DNA of 64,000 nt from Streptomyces luteogriseus. Its GTDB lineage: Bacteria; Actinomycetota; Actinomycetes; Streptomycetales; Streptomycetaceae. The DNA is taken from positions 5,766,001 to 5,830,000 of the forward strand of contig NZ_JACHMS010000001.1 of the NCBI RefSeq assembly GCF_014205055.1, given 5' to 3'. Below the pieces are notes generated by a model that had not been told where the DNA came from, did not search any database, and was given only the letters and a program-made list of their open reading frames with translations. Shown piece by piece: positions 44,798 to 52,972 of this stretch. How positions within the stretch are numbered: the stretch's first letter is position 1; each line of letters begins with the position of its first letter. Both the position numbers and the translations under genes were made by a program.

Positions 44798-45919
44798 CTA
44801 GCTCGCGTCGCGCGGCGGCTGGTCGTCCCCCGCGGAGTCCGACGGGCCCGTCTCCGGCCCCTGGGGCGGCTTGGGGGAGGCGTTCGTGAAGCCGCCGAAG
44901 CCGCGGCGGACCCGGTCGCCCAGGTCGCCGGCGCCGCCCGCGAGGTCGGTGACCAGCTTCATCAGCGGGTCCTTGGAGCTCTTCACATGCGTGCTGTAGT
45001 GGTTGGCCGACTCGCGCCAGGAGTCCCGGACCGAGGTGTCCTTGTCCTCGTCGCGCCGCGGGTAGTGGCCGTCCATGATCCGCTGGTAGTCCCGCGACTC
45101 GGCCCACTTCTTCAGCTCGGCCGCCCGTACGGTGGTGAAGGGGTGGGAGCGGGGCAGCACGTTGAGGATCTTCAGCACCGAGTCGCGCAGGTCACCGCCC
45201 GCCTCGTACTCCTCGGCCTGGGCGAGGAACGCGTCCACGTTCATCTCGTGCAGGTGGTTGCCGCCCGCGATCTTCATCAGACCCCGCATGGAGGCCTGCA
45301 GATCCTGCCCGACCAGCAGCCCGGCCCGGTCCGCGGACAGCTCCGACTTGCGGAACCACTCGCGCAGCCCGGTCACGATCGCCATGATCGCGAGGTTGCC
45401 CAGGGGGATCCAGGCGACCCGGACGGCGAGGCTGGTCAGGAACAGCAGGATCGTCCGGTAGACGGAGTGGCCGGACAGCGCGTGCCCCACCTCGTGTCCG
45501 ACGACCGCCCGCATCTCCTCCTCGTCGAGGAGCTCGACGAGGCCCGTCGTGACGACGATGATCGGCTCGTCCAGACCGATGCACATAGCGTTCGGCTGCG
45601 GGTCCTGGTTCACGTACATCGGCGGGACCTTCTCCAGGTCCAGGATGTAGCAGGCGTCCCGCAGCATCACGTTCAGATGGGCGAACTGCTGGTCCGAGAC
45701 CCGCACCGAGTCGGACAGGAACAGCAGCCGCAGACTGCGCTCGGGCAGCAGGCCGCTGAGCGCCTTGAACACCGTGTCGAATCCGCTCAGCTTGCGCAGC
45801 GCCACCAGGGCGGAGCGGTCGGCCGGGTGCTCGTAGGTGCGCGAGGAGATCCCGGGGAAGCGCCTGCGCTGCCTGCTCGGCACGTGCTCGTGACCGTTGT
45901 GCTCGTGGCCGTCGGACAT
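44798..45919 (-). CDS. M48-family membrane metalloprotease
   Basis: The product is 373 aa. The zinc motif HEVGH (VVGHEVGHALSGH) is followed by two hydrophobic helices (RTILLFLTSLAVRVAWIPL, GNLAIMAIVTGL) and by the third zinc ligand region ELSADRAGLLVGQD, as in M48/HtpX-like proteases. The N-terminus is His-rich (DGHEHNGHEH), which might bind metal. It faces the preceding membrane-protein gene and is divergent from the following one. On the coding strand GGGGGAAGAC precedes the ATG. Substrates are unknown; related proteases clear damaged membrane proteins. Confidence 0.9.
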   Translation of the reverse strand: MSDGHEHNGHEHVPSRQRRRFPGISSRTYEHPADRSALVALRKLSGFDTVFKALSGLLPERSLRLLFLSDSVRVSDQQFAHLNVMLRDACYILDLEKVPPMYVNQDPQPNAMCIGLDEPIIVVTTGLVELLDEEEMRAVVGHEVGHALSGHSVYRTILLFLTSLAVRVAWIPLGNLAIMAIVTGLREWFRKSELSADRAGLLVGQDLQASMRGLMKIAGGNHLHEMNVDAFLAQAEEYEAGGDLRDSVLKILNVLPRSHPFTTVRAAELKKWAESRDYQRIMDGHYPRRDEDKDTSVRDSWRESANHYSTHVKSSKDPLMKLVTDLAGGAGDLGDRVRRGFGGFTNASPKPPQGPETGPSDSAGDDQPPRDAS

Positions 45920-46042
45920 GTCTTCCCCCAGCGTCTGGTGTGACCTTTGCGGCCCTTTGTGCGGCCTTTTGCTTCCCCGAGGCAGAGCCCAGCCTAGGCG
46001 GAGTTACGGTGGTCGGGCAGTACAGCGAAGGAGACCACCGCC

Positions 46043-46201
46043 ATGGAGCACCACCCCGCATCCGCCTGGCTCGCCGGGGCCGCGAACGCCGCCGAGGGGC
46101 AGGGGCCGGGGTTGCTGCGGATCGTGCTGATCGTGATGATCCTGGGCTGTGCGCTGACCGCGTGGTTCCTGCTGCGTGGCTACAGACGGAAGGACGACTG
46201 A
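46043..46201 (+). CDS. small single-pass membrane protein
   Basis: The product is 52 aa: an Ala/Gly-rich N-terminus (EHHPASAWLAGAANAAEG), one helix LLRIVLIVMILGCALTAWFLL, then RGYRRKDD. AAGGAG lies 10 nt before the ATG. The positive-inside rule puts the C-terminus in the cytoplasm. I know no function. A second small membrane-protein gene lies 165 nt downstream. Confidence 0.65.
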   Translation: MEHHPASAWLAGAANAAEGQGPGLLRIVLIVMILGCALTAWFLLRGYRRKDD

Positions 46202-46365
46202 GGCCACGCGAAGGTTCCCCGCCGGGCCCCGGGACCGGCCCCGGCGGCGGCGCGCGTGACCGGTCGCGGCACGAACAAGCGGAGTCGGGGTGATCGCGGA
46301 ACGGGCGCCCGCTTACGATGAGCCGACGTCTTTAACCCGCCCTCACGCGATAGGTCCTGCCGAAG

Positions 46366-46530
46366 ATGAGCTTCCACAGCACCGCTGCCCAGTTGGTCAC
46401 CCTCGCCGCCGAGGGCGAAGAGCACGGCGGAAACCACGAGAGCCTGAGCCCCTACCTCACCGGTGGTGGCGCCCTCTTCATCCTGCTGCTCCTGCTGTGG
46501 ATCACCACCCGCTTCAACCGCGACCGCTGA
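46366..46530 (+). CDS. small single-pass membrane protein upstream of nadD
   Basis: The product is 54 aa. A His/Glu-rich N-terminal half (AAEGEEHGGNHESLSPYLTG) leads to one helix GGALFILLLLLWITTRF and the tail NRDR. GCCGAAG precedes the ATG; TACGAT at 46314-46319 is a possible -10. I recall that a similar small protein sits upstream of nadD in other Streptomyces, which would support it being real. No function is known. Confidence 0.65.
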   Translation: MSFHSTAAQLVTLAAEGEEHGGNHESLSPYLTGGGALFILLLLLWITTRFNRDR

Positions 46531-46601
46531 GACCGGCAGGGCATCCCGCCGAGGACGCCCGGGGGACCACGGGGGCGGCCGGAGCCCTCAGGCAGGGCCG
46601 G

Positions 46602-46607
46602 TAGGGT
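46602..46607 (+). promoter_or_regulatory. nadD -10 hexamer (leaderless promoter)
   Basis: TAGGGT is 8 nt before ATG 46616, with no ribosome binding site. Confidence 0.4.
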
Positions 46608-46615
46608 CTGCACGC

Positions 46616-47359
46616 ATGGGAGAGCAGGACATGCCTACCGGTCCGGCGAACGAGACGCCGCACGACCCGGCACAGGACACGGCGAGCGGAACCGAGCGAC
46701 ACTCGGAGCCCCGCCGTGCCTCCGCGGTGGCCGGACGGACCGACGGCCCCGGAAAGAGCCCGTCGCGACCGGGCAAGCGCCGCCTCGGTGTCATGGGCGG
46801 CACCTTCGACCCGATCCACCACGGGCACCTGGTGGCGGCCAGTGAGGTCGCCGCGGCGTTCCGTCTGGACGAGGTGGTCTTCGTGCCGACCGGCCAGCCC
46901 TGGCAGAAGACCCACCGCAGCGTCTCCCCGGCCGAGGACCGCTACCTGATGACGGTCATCGCGACCGCCGAGAACCCGCAGTTCTCCGTGAGCCGCATCG
47001 ACATCGACCGGGGCGGCCCCACGTACACCGTGGACACCCTGCGCGACCTGCGCGCGCTCAACCCCGACACGGACCTGTTCTTCATCACCGGCGCCGACGC
47101 GCTCGCCCAGATCCTGACCTGGCGGGACAACGAGGAGCTGTTCTCCCTGGCACACTTCATCGGAGCCACCCGGCCGGGTCACCACCTGGACGACGCCGGA
47201 CTCCCGGAGGGCGGTGTCTCGCTCGTGGAGGTTCCGGCTCTGGCCATCTCCTCCACGGACTGCCGTGCGAGAGTCGCCAAGGGCGACCCCATCTGGTACC
47301 TGGTGCCGGACGGCGTCGTGCGCTATATCGACAAGCGCGAGCTGTACCGCGGCGAGTGA
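46616..47359 (+). CDS. nadD: nicotinate-nucleotide adenylyltransferase
   Basis: The product is 247 aa. The nucleotidyltransferase motif GGTFDPIHHGHL is at 61-72, VFVPTGQPWQK and the C-terminal SSTDCRARVAKGD (variant of the ISSTxIR motif) follow. It joins ATP to nicotinate mononucleotide in NAD synthesis. The first 55 residues are a charged, disordered extension not found in most NadD proteins. ATG 46616 is the only start with a promoter-like hexamer at leaderless distance. It probably forms an operon with the LCP gene, rsfS and the phosphatase gene. Confidence 0.95.
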   Translation: MGEQDMPTGPANETPHDPAQDTASGTERHSEPRRASAVAGRTDGPGKSPSRPGKRRLGVMGGTFDPIHHGHLVAASEVAAAFRLDEVVFVPTGQPWQKTHRSVSPAEDRYLMTVIATAENPQFSVSRIDIDRGGPTYTVDTLRDLRALNPDTDLFFITGADALAQILTWRDNEELFSLAHFIGATRPGHHLDDAGLPEGGVSLVEVPALAISSTDCRARVAKGDPIWYLVPDGVVRYIDKRELYRGE

Positions 47360-47375
47360 GCCGAGAGGGGCACCG

Positions 47376-49097
47376 GTGAACGACCGATACGACTCGGGGG
47401 CCGCGGGATACGGCGCCGACCAGTACGAGCTCGTCGGCTACGACGAGTACGGCCAGCCTGTCTACCGGCAGGTCCAGGCGCAGCAGGCCCAGCAGCAGCC
47501 CTACGACCCGTACACCCAGCAGCACCAGCAGGGCTACGGCTACGACCCGTACGCGCAGCAGGGGCAGCAGTCCCCGCCCGCGTACGACTACGGCACCGGC
47601 GGCCGGCCCGCCCCCGACTACGGCTCCTACGACCCGTACGGGACCGCCACGCACCAGGGCGGTGCCGCGCAGGGCGTCCCGCACGACCCCTACGGCCAGG
47701 CCACCGCCGGTACCACCGGCCGGCAGCCCCGGGTCGCCGAACAGACCGCCCGGCAGACTCCGCACATCCCGCAGCAGGCCGGCCCCGACCACGACCAGGA
47801 AGCCCCCGGCGAGCCGCAACGGGAGTACCACACCGAGCAGTTCGCCTTCGTCGAGGAGCCGGACGCCAACTCCGAAGACGTCATCGACTGGCTGAAGTTC
47901 ACCGAGAACCGCACCGAGCGCCGCGAGGAGGCCCGGCGCCGGGCCCGCGGCAGGATCGTGGCCCTGGTGGTCGTCCTCGCGCTCGCCGCGGCCGGCGGCG
48001 TCGGCTACCTCTGGTACGCGGGGAAGCTGCCCGGCCTGTCGTCCGAGGACTCCAAGGCGGGCACCGCGACGGCCGCGGGCGCCCAGAAGCGCGACGTGAT
48101 CGTCGTCCACCTGCACGACACCAAGGGCGGCGGCACCTCCACGGCCCTCCTCGTCGACAACACCACCACCGAGCGGGGCACCACCGTCCTGGTACCCAAC
48201 TCCCTCGCCCTGACCAGCGACGACGGCACCACGACGACGCTCGCCAAGTCGGTGGAGGACGACGGCTCCGACGGCACCCGTGATGCGCTCGACACGGTCC
48301 TCGGCACCGACATAGAGGGCACCTGGCGCCTGGACACCCCCTACCTGCAGAACCTCGTCGACCTCGTCGGCAACATCGACGTCGACACCGACGCCGAGGT
48401 GCCCGACCCGGCCGCCAAGAAGAAGGGTGAGGCCCCGCTGGTCAACAAGGGCCGGGACCAGACCCTCAGCGGCAAGATGGCGGTCGCCTACGCCACCTAT
48501 CGCGCTCCCGGCGAGGCCCAGAACGCCCAGCTGGAGCGCTTCGGCCAGGTCGTGCATGGCGTCCTGCGCAAGATGTCCTCCGACCCGCAGGCCGCGACGA
48601 CCACCATCCAGACCCTCGCGCAGATCCTCGACCCGTCCCTCACCGACAAGGACCTCGGCACCTTCCTCGCCGGGCTCTCCGACCTCGCCAAGGGCGGCGA
48701 CGTCAAGACCGACCTGCTGCCCGTCCAGAACGACGGCACGCTCAGCGCCCAGGCGAGCGCGCGGGTCGTCAAGAACGTCCTCGGCGGCACCGCCAAGAGC
48801 CCCGACAAGGACGCCGCCGTCAGCGTCTCGGTGCAGAACGCCACGGGCGTCAAGGACAACACCGAGAAGGCCCGGGTCGTACTCCTCAACGGCGGCTTCA
48901 CCTTCCTGGAGAGCGGCACCGGCACCGCCCGGACGACGTCGGAGGTCGTCTACGCCGACGCCGCCGGCAAGGCGAACGCCGCCGAGGTCGCCAAGACCCT
49001 CGGCCTGCCCGCGGGGTCCGTCACGAAGGGCAAGACCTCGGGGAACGCCGACGTCTCCGTGGTCCTCGGGCAGGACTACAAGCCGTCGGCCGGCTAG
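47376..49097 (+). CDS. LCP/LytR_C-domain membrane protein (PdtA-like)
   Basis: The product is 573 aa. The cytoplasmic N-terminus is Gln/Tyr/Pro-rich (QQQPYDPYTQQHQQGYGYDP). One helix lies at about 193-212 (IVALVVVLALAAAGGVGYLW). The outer part has a divergent LCP domain (VIVVHLHDTKGGGTSTALLV, then VPNSLAL where active LCPs have IPRD) and a LytR_C domain (VSVQNATGVKDNTEKARVVL). LCP proteins attach teichoic acids or other glycopolymers to peptidoglycan. By position (between nadD and rsfS) it matches a Streptomyces protein I recall as PdtA, linked to wall polydiglycosylphosphate. The arginines expected in the LCP pocket are not obvious. GTG 47376 follows GAGAGGGG. Confidence 0.85.
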   Translation: MNDRYDSGAAGYGADQYELVGYDEYGQPVYRQVQAQQAQQQPYDPYTQQHQQGYGYDPYAQQGQQSPPAYDYGTGGRPAPDYGSYDPYGTATHQGGAAQGVPHDPYGQATAGTTGRQPRVAEQTARQTPHIPQQAGPDHDQEAPGEPQREYHTEQFAFVEEPDANSEDVIDWLKFTENRTERREEARRRARGRIVALVVVLALAAAGGVGYLWYAGKLPGLSSEDSKAGTATAAGAQKRDVIVVHLHDTKGGGTSTALLVDNTTTERGTTVLVPNSLALTSDDGTTTTLAKSVEDDGSDGTRDALDTVLGTDIEGTWRLDTPYLQNLVDLVGNIDVDTDAEVPDPAAKKKGEAPLVNKGRDQTLSGKMAVAYATYRAPGEAQNAQLERFGQVVHGVLRKMSSDPQAATTTIQTLAQILDPSLTDKDLGTFLAGLSDLAKGGDVKTDLLPVQNDGTLSAQASARVVKNVLGGTAKSPDKDAAVSVSVQNATGVKDNTEKARVVLLNGGFTFLESGTGTARTTSEVVYADAAGKANAAEVAKTLGLPAGSVTKGKTSGNADVSVVLGQDYKPSAG

Positions 49098-49201
49098 CCG
49101 GCGAAAGGCCGCTCCCTACGTGATCCCCGTCATCGCGTGGGGAGCGGGCGGCGGTCCGTGAGACCCTTGGTGGCAAGTGCCCGCCGACCGAAAGCCTTGT
49201 A

Positions 49202-49648
49202 GTGACCGTGACCGACCGCTCTCACGAGCTGATCAACACCGCCGCCCAGGCGGCCGCCGACAAGCTGGCCCACGACATCGTCGCCTATGACGTCAGTGAC
49301 GTGCTGTCCATCACGGACGCCTTCCTGCTGGCCTCGGCGCCCAACGACCGCCAGGTCAAGGCGATCGTCGACGAGATCGAAGAGCGCCTCTCGAAGGAGC
49401 TCGGCGCCAAGCCGGTGCGCCGCGAGGGCGACCGCGAGGCCCGCTGGGTCCTGCTCGACTACGTCGACATCGTCGTCCACGTCCAGCACAGCGAGGAGCG
49501 CGTCTTCTACGCCCTGGAGCGGCTGTGGAAGGACTGCCCCGAGGTCGAGCTGCCCGAGGAGGCCAAGGCCACCCGCGGGAAGGCCGAGGAGCACGCCAAG
49601 CTGCGGGCGGCCGAGGAGGCGGCGGAACTGGACGGTGACTGGCGGTGA
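49202..49648 (+). CDS. rsfS: ribosome silencing factor RsfS
   Basis: The product is 148 aa. KLAHDIVAYDVSDVLSITDAF, PNDRQVKAIVDEIEERL and WVLLDYVDIVVHVQ identify the RsfS/Iojap family. It binds L14 on the 50S subunit and blocks subunit joining when cells starve. A C-terminal Lys/Glu/Ala-rich tail (about 35 residues) extends beyond the core. The first GTG (49202) and a second two codons later are both possible starts. The TGA overlaps the next start in GTGA, so the pair is coupled. Confidence 0.95.
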   Translation: MTVTDRSHELINTAAQAAADKLAHDIVAYDVSDVLSITDAFLLASAPNDRQVKAIVDEIEERLSKELGAKPVRREGDREARWVLLDYVDIVVHVQHSEERVFYALERLWKDCPEVELPEEAKATRGKAEEHAKLRAAEEAAELDGDWR

Positions 49649-50313
49649 CCTCCTTCAGTGAGGCGTCCGCCGGGAAGGGCCGCGGCCGTCGCGTCATCCT
49701 GTGGCGGCACGGCCAGACCTCGTGGAACGTGGAGCGCCGTTTCCAGGGCAGCACGGACGTCGAGCTGACCGAGACCGGTATCGCCCAGGCCCGCCGCGCC
49801 GCCCGGCTGCTCGCTTCCCTGAGGCCGGACGCCATGGTCGCCTCCGACCTGCGGCGCGCAGCGGCCACGGCCGCCGAGCTCGCCACGCTCACGGGCCTCG
49901 ACGTCACCCACGACGAGGGGCTGCGGGAGACCTACGCGGGCGTCTGGCAGGGCCTGACGCACGACGAGATCATCGCCCGGTACGGCGAGGAGTACGCCGC
50001 GTGGAAGCGCGGTGAGCCCGTCCGCCGCGGCGGTGGCGAACTGGAGACCGAGGTCGCCGACCGCGCCGCCCCCGTGGTGCTGCGGCATGCCGAGAAGCTC
50101 CCCGACGACGGCACGCTCGTCGTGGTCAGCCACGGCGGCACGATCCGCACCACCATCGGCCGCCTGCTGGGGCTCGATCCCCACCACTGGGAGAGCCTCG
50201 GCGGACTCTCCAACTGCTGCTGGTCCGTGCTCGGCGAAGGCGCCCGCGGCTGGCGTCTGCTGGAGCACAACGCCGGCACCCTGCCGGAGCCGGTGCTCGG
50301 CGACGACGACTGA
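49645..50313 (+). CDS. histidine phosphatase family protein (phosphoglycerate-mutase-like)
   Basis: The product is 222 aa. The phosphohistidine motif RHGQTSWN appears near residue 17, with VELTETG, the acid/base region GLRETYAGVWQGLTHDE and the second histidine in VVVSHGGTIRTTI. These enzymes dephosphorylate small metabolites or sugars; the substrate cannot be assigned. The GTG start overlaps the rsfS stop by 4 nt, so it is co-translated with a ribosome factor. Confidence 0.9.
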   Translation: MTSFSEASAGKGRGRRVILWRHGQTSWNVERRFQGSTDVELTETGIAQARRAARLLASLRPDAMVASDLRRAAATAAELATLTGLDVTHDEGLRETYAGVWQGLTHDEIIARYGEEYAAWKRGEPVRRGGGELETEVADRAAPVVLRHAEKLPDDGTLVVVSHGGTIRTTIGRLLGLDPHHWESLGGLSNCCWSVLGEGARGWRLLEHNAGTLPEPVLGDDD

Positions 50314-50387
50314 CCCCGGATTTCACTTTCCGGCAGGTCGCAGGCTAAAGTTCTTCTTGTTCGCCCCGCCAGGCGGGGAGAGCGCAA

Positions 50388-50460
50388 GGGGCTATAGCTC
50401 AGTTGGTAGAGCGCCTGCATGGCATGCAGGAGGTCAGGAGTTCAATTCTCCTTAGCTCCA
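50388..50460 (+). tRNA. tRNA-Ala, anticodon GGC (copy 1)
   Basis: The 73-nt gene folds as a cloverleaf. The acceptor GGGGCTA pairs with TAGCTCC and contains the G3-U70 pair that marks alanine tRNAs. The anticodon stem CCTGC/GCAGG encloses ATGGCAT with anticodon GGC, and the T-arm is present (GGTTC replaced by AGTTCAATTCT). CCA is not encoded. TAAAGT at 50346-50351 is a possible -10. Copy 2 is identical. Confidence 0.97.
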
Positions 50461-50467
50461 CGTCAAG

Positions 50468-50498
50468 ATCCCGTTCCCACTCAGGGGGCGGGATTTTT
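50468..50498 (+). terminator. terminator after tRNA-Ala copy 1
   Basis: ATCCCGTTCCC and GGGGGCGGGAT pair at 9 of 11 positions around a 5-nt loop and are followed by a run of five T. Confidence 0.85.
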
Positions 50499-50660
50499 CG
50501 TGCTCCGGCTTGAGTCACTCGGGCTCGCTGAGGCGTATACCTCTACGGCCCCGCCGGGTGCCGTGTCCGGACTGGTACTGAGGCGTCGCTGACCGTATTG
50601 GTCCGGCCGTGGCAGAATCAAACGGCCGGAAGGGGGCGCGGCCCGACGGGAGGAGTAGCG

Positions 50661-50834
50661 ATGCCTGCGAGCATCCTCGAGGAGGTCGACCACCTCCTCG
50701 AAGCAGCGTTCACACGGGACATGTCCACCCGCCTCAGCTGCCCTTCCTGCGGTTCCGCGCACGTGGCCCAGATGCTCGGCGACAACGGCGGGATTTCCTA
50801 CGTGTGCACGGCCTGCGGCCACAGCTGGAGCTGA
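50661..50834 (+). CDS. 57-aa zinc-ribbon protein
   Basis: The product is 57 aa with two C-x2-C knuckles (C27/C30 in SCPSCG and C49/C52 in VCTACGHSW), a zinc-ribbon fold like those in small nucleic-acid or transcription-related proteins. A short amphipathic N-terminal helix (SILEEVDHLLEAAFTRD) precedes it. GGGAGGAG (50648-50655) sets the ATG. It lies between two tRNA-Ala genes and is closely followed by a second zinc-ribbon gene. The function is unknown. Confidence 0.85.
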   Translation: MPASILEEVDHLLEAAFTRDMSTRLSCPSCGSAHVAQMLGDNGGISYVCTACGHSWS

Positions 50835-50837
50835 TCG

Positions 50838-51071
50838 ATGGGTGCACACAGGCGGAAGTGCGACTGGTGCGGCAGCGGGACTCCGATCGTCCGCGACATG
50901 GAGCCGATCAATCCCGACTACCAGTACTGGTGCGAGGAATGCGCGCGGGCGCTGATCATAAAAGGCGACCCGATCGAGACGTACCGCGAGTTGGAGGGCG
51001 AGCCGATCTACGGCCGGCTCCTGGAGGAGCACTGCACGCTCAAGCGGTTCTATTCGTTCGTCACGGCATAA
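50838..51071 (+). CDS. 77-aa zinc-binding protein
   Basis: The product is 77 aa with CDWC (C8/C11) and CEEC (C32/C35), the usual spacing for one zinc site, then a helical C-terminus (ELEGEPIYGRLLEEHC). Its ATG is 3 nt after the previous stop, and the shared zinc chemistry suggests the two small proteins are made together. I recognise no family. Confidence 0.8.
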   Translation: MGAHRRKCDWCGSGTPIVRDMEPINPDYQYWCEECARALIIKGDPIETYRELEGEPIYGRLLEEHCTLKRFYSFVTA

Positions 51072-51099
51072 CGGGCATTTCGGTCAAAGCGAAACCGAT

Positions 51100-51129
51100 T
51101 TGGTGTTGGGCCTGATGGGCCAGTAATGT
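51100..51129 (+). promoter_or_regulatory. promoter of tRNA-Ala copy 2
   Basis: TTGGTG (51100-51105) and TAATGT (51124-51129) are 18 bp apart and 40 bp upstream of the tRNA. The hexamers fit vegetative promoters. Confidence 0.55.
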
Positions 51130-51168
51130 TGGCGTCGCCGCCGGGGAAACCCGGGGGAGCACCGGCAA

Positions 51169-51241
51169 GGGGCTATAGCTCAGTTGGTAGAGCGCCTGCA
51201 TGGCATGCAGGAGGTCAGGAGTTCAATTCTCCTTAGCTCCA
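51169..51241 (+). tRNA. tRNA-Ala, anticodon GGC (copy 2)
   Basis: The sequence is identical to the copy at 50388 over all 73 nt, including the G3-U70 pair and anticodon GGC. The two lie in the same direction 781 bp apart. A strong terminator follows. Confidence 0.97.
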
Positions 51242-51251
51242 CAGCAGATGA

Positions 51252-51286
51252 GAAGGCGGGCCATCCGATTCGGATGGCCCGCCTTC
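51252..51286 (+). terminator. terminator after tRNA-Ala copy 2
   Basis: A perfect 16-bp stem (GAAGGCGGGCCATCCG and its complement) has loop ATT and is followed by TTCG. It also faces the end of the minus-strand redox operon. Confidence 0.85.
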
Positions 51287-51361
51287 TTCGTGTGCGCGTC
51301 CTTCGTGCCCGGAGCCCGGGAGTGCTCACGGCGGGCCCACAGGGGCCCGCCGTGTCGGTGC

Positions 51362-52972
51362 TCAGCGGCCGAGAGCGCGGCGGCCGCGGCCCTGGGAGAG
51401 GACCGGGAGGTTGCGGGACGGCGCTCCCGGCGCGCTCGCCTCCTCGAGGCGCAGCGCCAGGGCCGGGCACCGGCGCACCGCGCGTAGAGCCTTGGCCTCG
51501 GCGTAGCGCGGTACCTGCGCCTGCGCCACGGTCGGGAAGCCGTCGGCGCCGAGCTGGAACACCTCGGGGAGGATGTCCGCGCACAGCCCATGGCCCCGGC
51601 ACAGCGTCCAGTCCACGTAGATCTTCTGGCGGCTGGGGCCGTTCTCCTCCGACTCTCCGCCGCCCGGGATGCCCGTGGGGGCCCTGCCGCCCTCGAAGAG
51701 CGGCAGAACGCCCTCCACGGGCCGTCCGCAGCCGTTGCCGAGGACATGGGCGGCCAGGTCGTCGGTGAAAGCCTTGATGGTCGACTCGATGAACATCGCG
51801 GAGCCGTCCGGGTGCGAGCACGCACCGCGCCGCTTCACGTTCTTGGCGACCTGTTTGAGGGCCTCCAGGGCGGCCGGTCCGCCGCCGTTGAGGATGTCCT
51901 CCAGACCGCGTGCGGCGGCCGGCAGGCCGAGGTAGCAGGGGCCGCACTGGCCCGCGCTCTCCTCGGCCAGCCACTGCGCCACCCGCAGCGACTCGCCCAG
52001 TGGGCAGGTGTCCTGAGTGATCGGCAGAATCGCGCCGGCGCCCAGTGCGCCGCCCACCGCGTCCAGGGAGTTGCGGGAGACGACTGCCTCGTTGACCGTC
52101 GCGGCGTCGATCCACTTGCCGTGGTAGCCGCCGGTGAGCACGCCCTGCGGCACCGGCGGGGCGCCGGCGAGCTGCAGGACGTACCGGAGCGGCACGCCCG
52201 TCGGGACCTCGATCACCATGGGGCGGGCGACCGCGCCGGAGACCGTGAGCATGACGGTGCCCGGCTCGTCGTACAGGCCGGTGTTGCCGTAGCGCTCCGG
52301 GCCGATGCGGGCGGCGATCGCGAGCTGGGCGAAGGTCTCGGCGTTGGACAGCAGGGTGGGTGCCCCGCCGACGCCGTTCTGCGAGGCGCTGACCTTGCGG
52401 CCGGGCGGGACGGCCGGGCCGCCGTCGATCGAGCGGATCAGCGACGCGGCGGCGCCGGTGACCATGCGGACCGGGTTGCGCTGGACGCGCGCGCGCAGCG
52501 CCGACCGGCGGCCGTTGTTGAGGCCGCGTTCGGCGAGCGCGGCCTCCATGGAGCGCTGGGTCGACTCACGGGTGACCCCCACCACGAGCGTGCGGGCACC
52601 CAGGGCCTCGGCGCACAGCAGCGCGCCGTCCAGGATCAGATGCGGGGCACGGTTGATCAGCACCGTGTCCTTGCGGCAGGCCGGCTCGTCCTCGCTGCCG
52701 TTCACGACGACGACCGGCCGGACGCCGCGCTTGATCGCCGCGTCGGCGACCGAGCGCAGCTTCTTGTGGAAGGGGAAGCCCGCGCCGCCGCGGCCCTTCA
52801 GGTTGATGCGTTCGGCGAGCTGCGCGAGCTGCTCGCCGCCCATCGGTTCGAGCGGCCCGTGCACCTTGAGGTGCATGGGCAGATCGAGCCGATCGACAAG
52901 GTCGAAGCCTGACGTGAGCTGGGGAAGACCGACCACGCGGACTTCGGGTACGTCGGGCAGGGCCTCGTTCAC
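51362..52972 (-). CDS. NuoF-like flavoprotein fused to a 3Fe-4S-type ferredoxin
   Basis: The product is 536 aa. Residues 1-420 resemble NuoF: KGRGGAGFPFHKKL (FMN/NADH site, 59-72), NGSEDEPACRKD, an SLBB part (PMVIEVPTGVPLRYVL), and the Fe-S region ESAGQCGPCYLG with C343, C346 and C385. The first ligand of the usual ESCG motif is Ala340, so the cluster may be altered. Residues 450-536 are a ferredoxin with C458-x5-C464 and C502-P, the pattern of one 3Fe-4S cluster. It should pass electrons from NAD(P)H to a partner. The GTG start overlaps the stop of the upstream cytochrome gene (GTGA). No nuoE is present, so it is not complex I. Confidence 0.85.
   Translation of the reverse strand: MNEALPDVPEVRVVGLPQLTSGFDLVDRLDLPMHLKVHGPLEPMGGEQLAQLAERINLKGRGGAGFPFHKKLRSVADAAIKRGVRPVVVVNGSEDEPACRKDTVLINRAPHLILDGALLCAEALGARTLVVGVTRESTQRSMEAALAERGLNNGRRSALRARVQRNPVRMVTGAAASLIRSIDGGPAVPPGRKVSASQNGVGGAPTLLSNAETFAQLAIAARIGPERYGNTGLYDEPGTVMLTVSGAVARPMVIEVPTGVPLRYVLQLAGAPPVPQGVLTGGYHGKWIDAATVNEAVVSRNSLDAVGGALGAGAILPITQDTCPLGESLRVAQWLAEESAGQCGPCYLGLPAAARGLEDILNGGGPAALEALKQVAKNVKRRGACSHPDGSAMFIESTIKAFTDDLAAHVLGNGCGRPVEGVLPLFEGGRAPTGIPGGGESEENGPSRQKIYVDWTLCRGHGLCADILPEVFQLGADGFPTVAQAQVPRYAEAKALRAVRRCPALALRLEEASAPGAPSRNLPVLSQGRGRRALGR

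Noticed and set aside
50388..51241. Integrated mobile element between the tRNA genes
   Set aside because: No integrase, no att-type duplication beyond the whole tRNA, and the inner genes look native in base composition.
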